Of a stretch of 64,000 nucleotides of DNA, positions 61,971-64,000 are shown one piece after another. How positions within the stretch are numbered: the stretch's first letter is position 1; each line of letters opens with the position of its first letter. Where the stretch lies: positions 3,472,001 to 3,536,000 of the forward strand of contig OZ252006.1 in NCBI GenBank assembly GCA_965247175.1. Direction: 5' to 3'. The position numbers and the translations under genes are program-made. This DNA is from JANQMX01 sp965247175. GTDB taxonomy: Bacteria; Pseudomonadota; Alphaproteobacteria; Kiloniellales; DSM-21159. Under the pieces are notes generated by a model. The model saw only the letters and a program-made list of their open reading frames with translations, was not told the origin of the DNA and searched no databases.

Positions 61971-62573
61971 CTAGAGCGTCCCTTTGGTGGAGGGCACGGC
62001 GTCGGCCTTGCGCGGGTCGATCTCGATGGCCTGGCGCAGGGCGCGGGCCAGGCCTTTGTAGCTCGATTCGACGATATGATGGTTGTTGATGCCGTAGAGG
62101 GTCTCGACGTGTAGGGTCAGGCCGGCGTTGAAGGCGAAGGCCTGGAACCACTCGCGGAACAGCTCGGTGTCCATCTCGCCCAGCTTGTCGCGGCTGAAGT
62201 CCACCTTCCAGATCAGATAGGGCCGGTTGGAGATGTCGAGGGCCACCCGGGTCAGGGTCTCGTCCATGGGAATCAGCGCATCGCCATAGCGCACGATGCC
62301 CTTGCGCTCGCCCAGCGCCTTGCTGACCGCCTGGCCCAGCGCGATGCCGCTATCCTCGGTCGTGTGGTGACCGTCGATATGCAGGTCTCCCTCGGCCTTC
62401 AGCCGGATGTCGATCAGGCTGTGGCGAGAGAGCTGCGCCAGCATATGGTCGAGAAAGCCGAGGCCGGTCTCGATCTCGTAACGGCCTTCGCCGTCGAGAT
62501 CGACGGTCACTTCGATGCTGGTCTCGCTGGTCTTGCGCTCAAGCGTGGCTTTACGCGTGGAGGCGGGGCGCAT
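61971..62573 (-). CDS. hisB: imidazoleglycerol-phosphate dehydratase
   Basis: Mn-dependent IGPD of 200 residues (the monofunctional form). The metal motif DGHHTTED is at residues 67-74, with a second His-rich motif in NNHHIVESSYKG. The start MRPASTRKATLERKT is the family start; the open frame upstream overlaps the hslV promoter region. Confidence 0.96.
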   Translation of the reverse strand: MRPASTRKATLERKTSETSIEVTVDLDGEGRYEIETGLGFLDHMLAQLSRHSLIDIRLKAEGDLHIDGHHTTEDSGIALGQAVSKALGERKGIVRYGDALIPMDETLTRVALDISNRPYLIWKVDFSRDKLGEMDTELFREWFQAFAFNAGLTLHVETLYGINNHHIVESSYKGLARALRQAIEIDPRKADAVPSTKGTL

Positions 62574-62673
62574 AGGGCGCTTCCTTACGTCTAACACTGT
62601 GAAAAGAGCCTGCCTTCTAGCAGCCGCATTCCCGAGACGCCAGATCCGGCGCGGGCGCCCGGCTTTCTTGCCG

Positions 62674-62702
62674 CTTGAACGCCCGCCGTGCCTGCGCCAT
62701 CT
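62674..62702 (+). promoter_or_regulatory. candidate sigma-32 (heat-shock) promoter of hslVU
   Basis: CTTGAA (62674-62679) and CGCCATCT (62695-62702), spaced 15 bases, fit the sigma-32 pattern CTTGAA-N13-15-CCCCATNT (one mismatch in the -10). The -10 ends 7 bases before the hslV ATG, so the mRNA would be nearly leaderless, consistent with no Shine-Dalgarno before that ATG. Predicted from sequence only. Confidence 0.5.
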
Positions 62703-62709
62703 CTGGCGG

Positions 62710-63273
62710 ATGGCAAACGAGCAGAGCTTACAGTGGCACGGCACCACGATCCTGGCGGTGCGCAAGAATGACCAGGTGGTGTTGGCCGGCGACGGCCAGG
62801 TCAGCCTGGGCCAGACCGTGATCAAGTCCAACGCGCGCAAGGTGCGCCGCCTGGAGTCGAAAGGCAGCGAGGGCAGCGCCGTCATCGCCGGCTTCGCCGG
62901 CGCCACGGCAGATGCCTTCACTTTGTTCGAGCGCCTGGAAAGCAAGCTTGAAAGCTATCCCGGCCAGTTGACCCGGGCCTGCGTCGAGCTGGCCAAGGAC
63001 TGGCGCACCGACCGTTACCTGCGCCGCTTGGAAGCCATGATGGCGGTGGCCGACAAGAAGGTCTCCCTGGTGCTGACCGGCACCGGCGACGTGCTCGAGC
63101 CGGAGGATGGCCTGATCGGCATCGGCTCGGGCGGGAACTACGCGCTGGCCGCGGCGCGGGCCTTGATCGACCGCGACGAGCTCAGCGCCGAGGAGATCGC
63201 CCGCAAGGCCATGGCCGTGGCCGCCGACATCTGCGTCTATACGAACGACTCGGTCGTGATCGAAAGTCTCTAG
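62710..63273 (+). CDS. hslV: ATP-dependent protease HslV, proteolytic subunit
   Basis: Peptidase of the HslUV (ClpYQ) complex. The active N-terminal Thr12 of GTTILAVRK is exposed after propeptide processing. GQVSLGQTVIKSNARKVRRL and LVLTGTGDVLEPEDGLIGIGSGGNYA are family blocks. It has 187 residues and a 4-base gap to hslU. Confidence 0.97.
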   Translation: MANEQSLQWHGTTILAVRKNDQVVLAGDGQVSLGQTVIKSNARKVRRLESKGSEGSAVIAGFAGATADAFTLFERLESKLESYPGQLTRACVELAKDWRTDRYLRRLEAMMAVADKKVSLVLTGTGDVLEPEDGLIGIGSGGNYALAAARALIDRDELSAEEIARKAMAVAADICVYTNDSVVIESL

Positions 63274-63277
63274 AACC

Positions 63278-64000
63278 ATGAACGACAGCCCAATGGCAGC
63301 CGCCGTTGCCGCCAAACCGGAACCCTCTTCGAGCGCCTCGACCGCCTCGGCCTTCAGCCCGCGCGAGATCGTCTCCGAGCTCGACCGCTACATCATCGCT
63401 CAGCAGGACGCCAAGCGCGCGGTGGCCATCGCCCTGCGCAACCGCTGGCGGCGGCAGCAGCTCGCCGAAGACCTGCGCGACGAGGTCCTGCCCAAGAACA
63501 TCTTGATGATCGGGCCGACCGGTGTGGGCAAGACCGAGATCGCCCGCCGCCTGGCCAAGCTGGCCCAGGCGCCCTTCATCAAGATCGAGGCGACCAAGTT
63601 CACCGAGGTCGGCTACGTCGGCCGCGACGTGGAGTCCATCGTCCGCGATCTGCTCGAGGTCTCCATCCACATGACCCGCGAGCGCCTGCGCAAGGAGGTC
63701 ATGGCCCAGGCCGAGCTCAACGCCGAGGACCGGCTGCTCGAGGCCCTGGTCGGCGCCACCGCCAGCGCCGAGACCAAGGAGAAGTTCCGCCGCCTGCTGC
63801 GCAGCGGCCAGCTCGCCGACCGCGAGGTCGAGCTGGAGGTGGCCGACACCGGCGCCGGCGGCATGCCGACCTTCGACATTCCCGGCATGCCGGGTGCCCA
63901 GATGGGCATGCTGAACCTCAACGACATGCTCGGCAAAGCCTTCGGCCAGCGCACCAAGAAGCGGCGCATGACGGTCGCTCAGTCCTACGAGGTGCTGATG
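63278..64000 (+). CDS. hslU: ATPase HslU (3' end beyond window)
   Basis: AAA+ unfoldase of the HslUV protease. The frame opens at ATG 63278 and runs to the window end without a stop (241 codons of an expected ~430-450). SPREIVSELDRYIIAQQDAKRAV and the Walker A GPTGVGKT (residues 79-86) with FTEVGYVGRDVESIVRDL are diagnostic. It is directly after hslV and co-transcribed. Confidence 0.97.
   Translation, partial: MNDSPMAAAVAAKPEPSSSASTASAFSPREIVSELDRYIIAQQDAKRAVAIALRNRWRRQQLAEDLRDEVLPKNILMIGPTGVGKTEIARRLAKLAQAPFIKIEATKFTEVGYVGRDVESIVRDLLEVSIHMTRERLRKEVMAQAELNAEDRLLEALVGATASAETKEKFRRLLRSGQLADREVELEVADTGAGGMPTFDIPGMPGAQMGMLNLNDMLGKAFGQRTKKRRMTVAQSYEVLM

Overview
The window is a high-GC, Gram-negative alphaproteobacterial chromosome segment. 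Gene content and order (mnmE-mnmG-rsmG-parA-parB, then holA/lptE/leuS on the other strand, and hisBH-AFE divergent from hslVU at the far end) suggest Rhodospirillales in the broad sense. That placement is inferred from gene order and protein style, not from a marker search. Two perfect 16-bp parS sites beside parAB imply that the replication origin is not far away, probably beyond the left edge. No rRNA, tRNA or CRISPR array was seen.

Layout. 1-5.3 kb: tRNA-modification genes, rsmG and the ParABS partition system. 5.3-10.2 kb (minus): DUF3576 lipoprotein, leuS, lptE, holA. 10.3-12.5 kb: two head-to-head sulfotransferases. 12.6-21.2 kb: porin, YggS, L,D-transpeptidase, hydrolase, an orphan response regulator, a metallo-hydrolase, a methyltransferase and a membrane class III nucleotide cyclase. 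21.6-25.0 kb: a PEP-CTERM-like protein and two coupled glycosyltransferase-type proteins. 25.0-30.8 kb (minus): amidase with a tiny coupled gene, and a peptide-type ABC importer without a binding protein. 31-41 kb: surface-polysaccharide-type genes (three glycosyltransferases, a strongly aberrant ABC protein, a cNMP-binding protein and a methyltransferase), interrupted at 32.9-34.1 kb by a lower-GC patch with a HEPN-like gene and very small genes. 41-51.6 kb: xthA, a C26 peptidase, an LpoA-like lipoprotein, rsmI-yraN-sirB1-gshB, an LpxR-like protein, micro-membrane proteins and comM. 51.6-58.1 kb: a Popeye-like cNMP-binding membrane protein, several unknowns, an iron alcohol dehydrogenase and a PhyH dioxygenase. 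58.1-64 kb: hinT, the his cluster and hslVU (hslU runs off the window).

The most unusual points are: (i) a 904-residue ABC protein whose Walker A, Q-loop, signature, Walker B and H-loop are all altered and which carries roughly 280 extra residues containing repeated copies of a post-Q-loop motif, in an operon with a cNMP-binding protein and a methyltransferase; (ii) a 274-bp element with perfect 32-bp inverted ends that seems to supply the start codon of a glycosyltransferase; (iii) modular long-palindrome elements that nearly always lie just 3' of genes; (iv) a HEPN-motif gene overlapping a 63-residue gene in a lower-GC patch; (v) several well-supported genes shorter than 60 codons.
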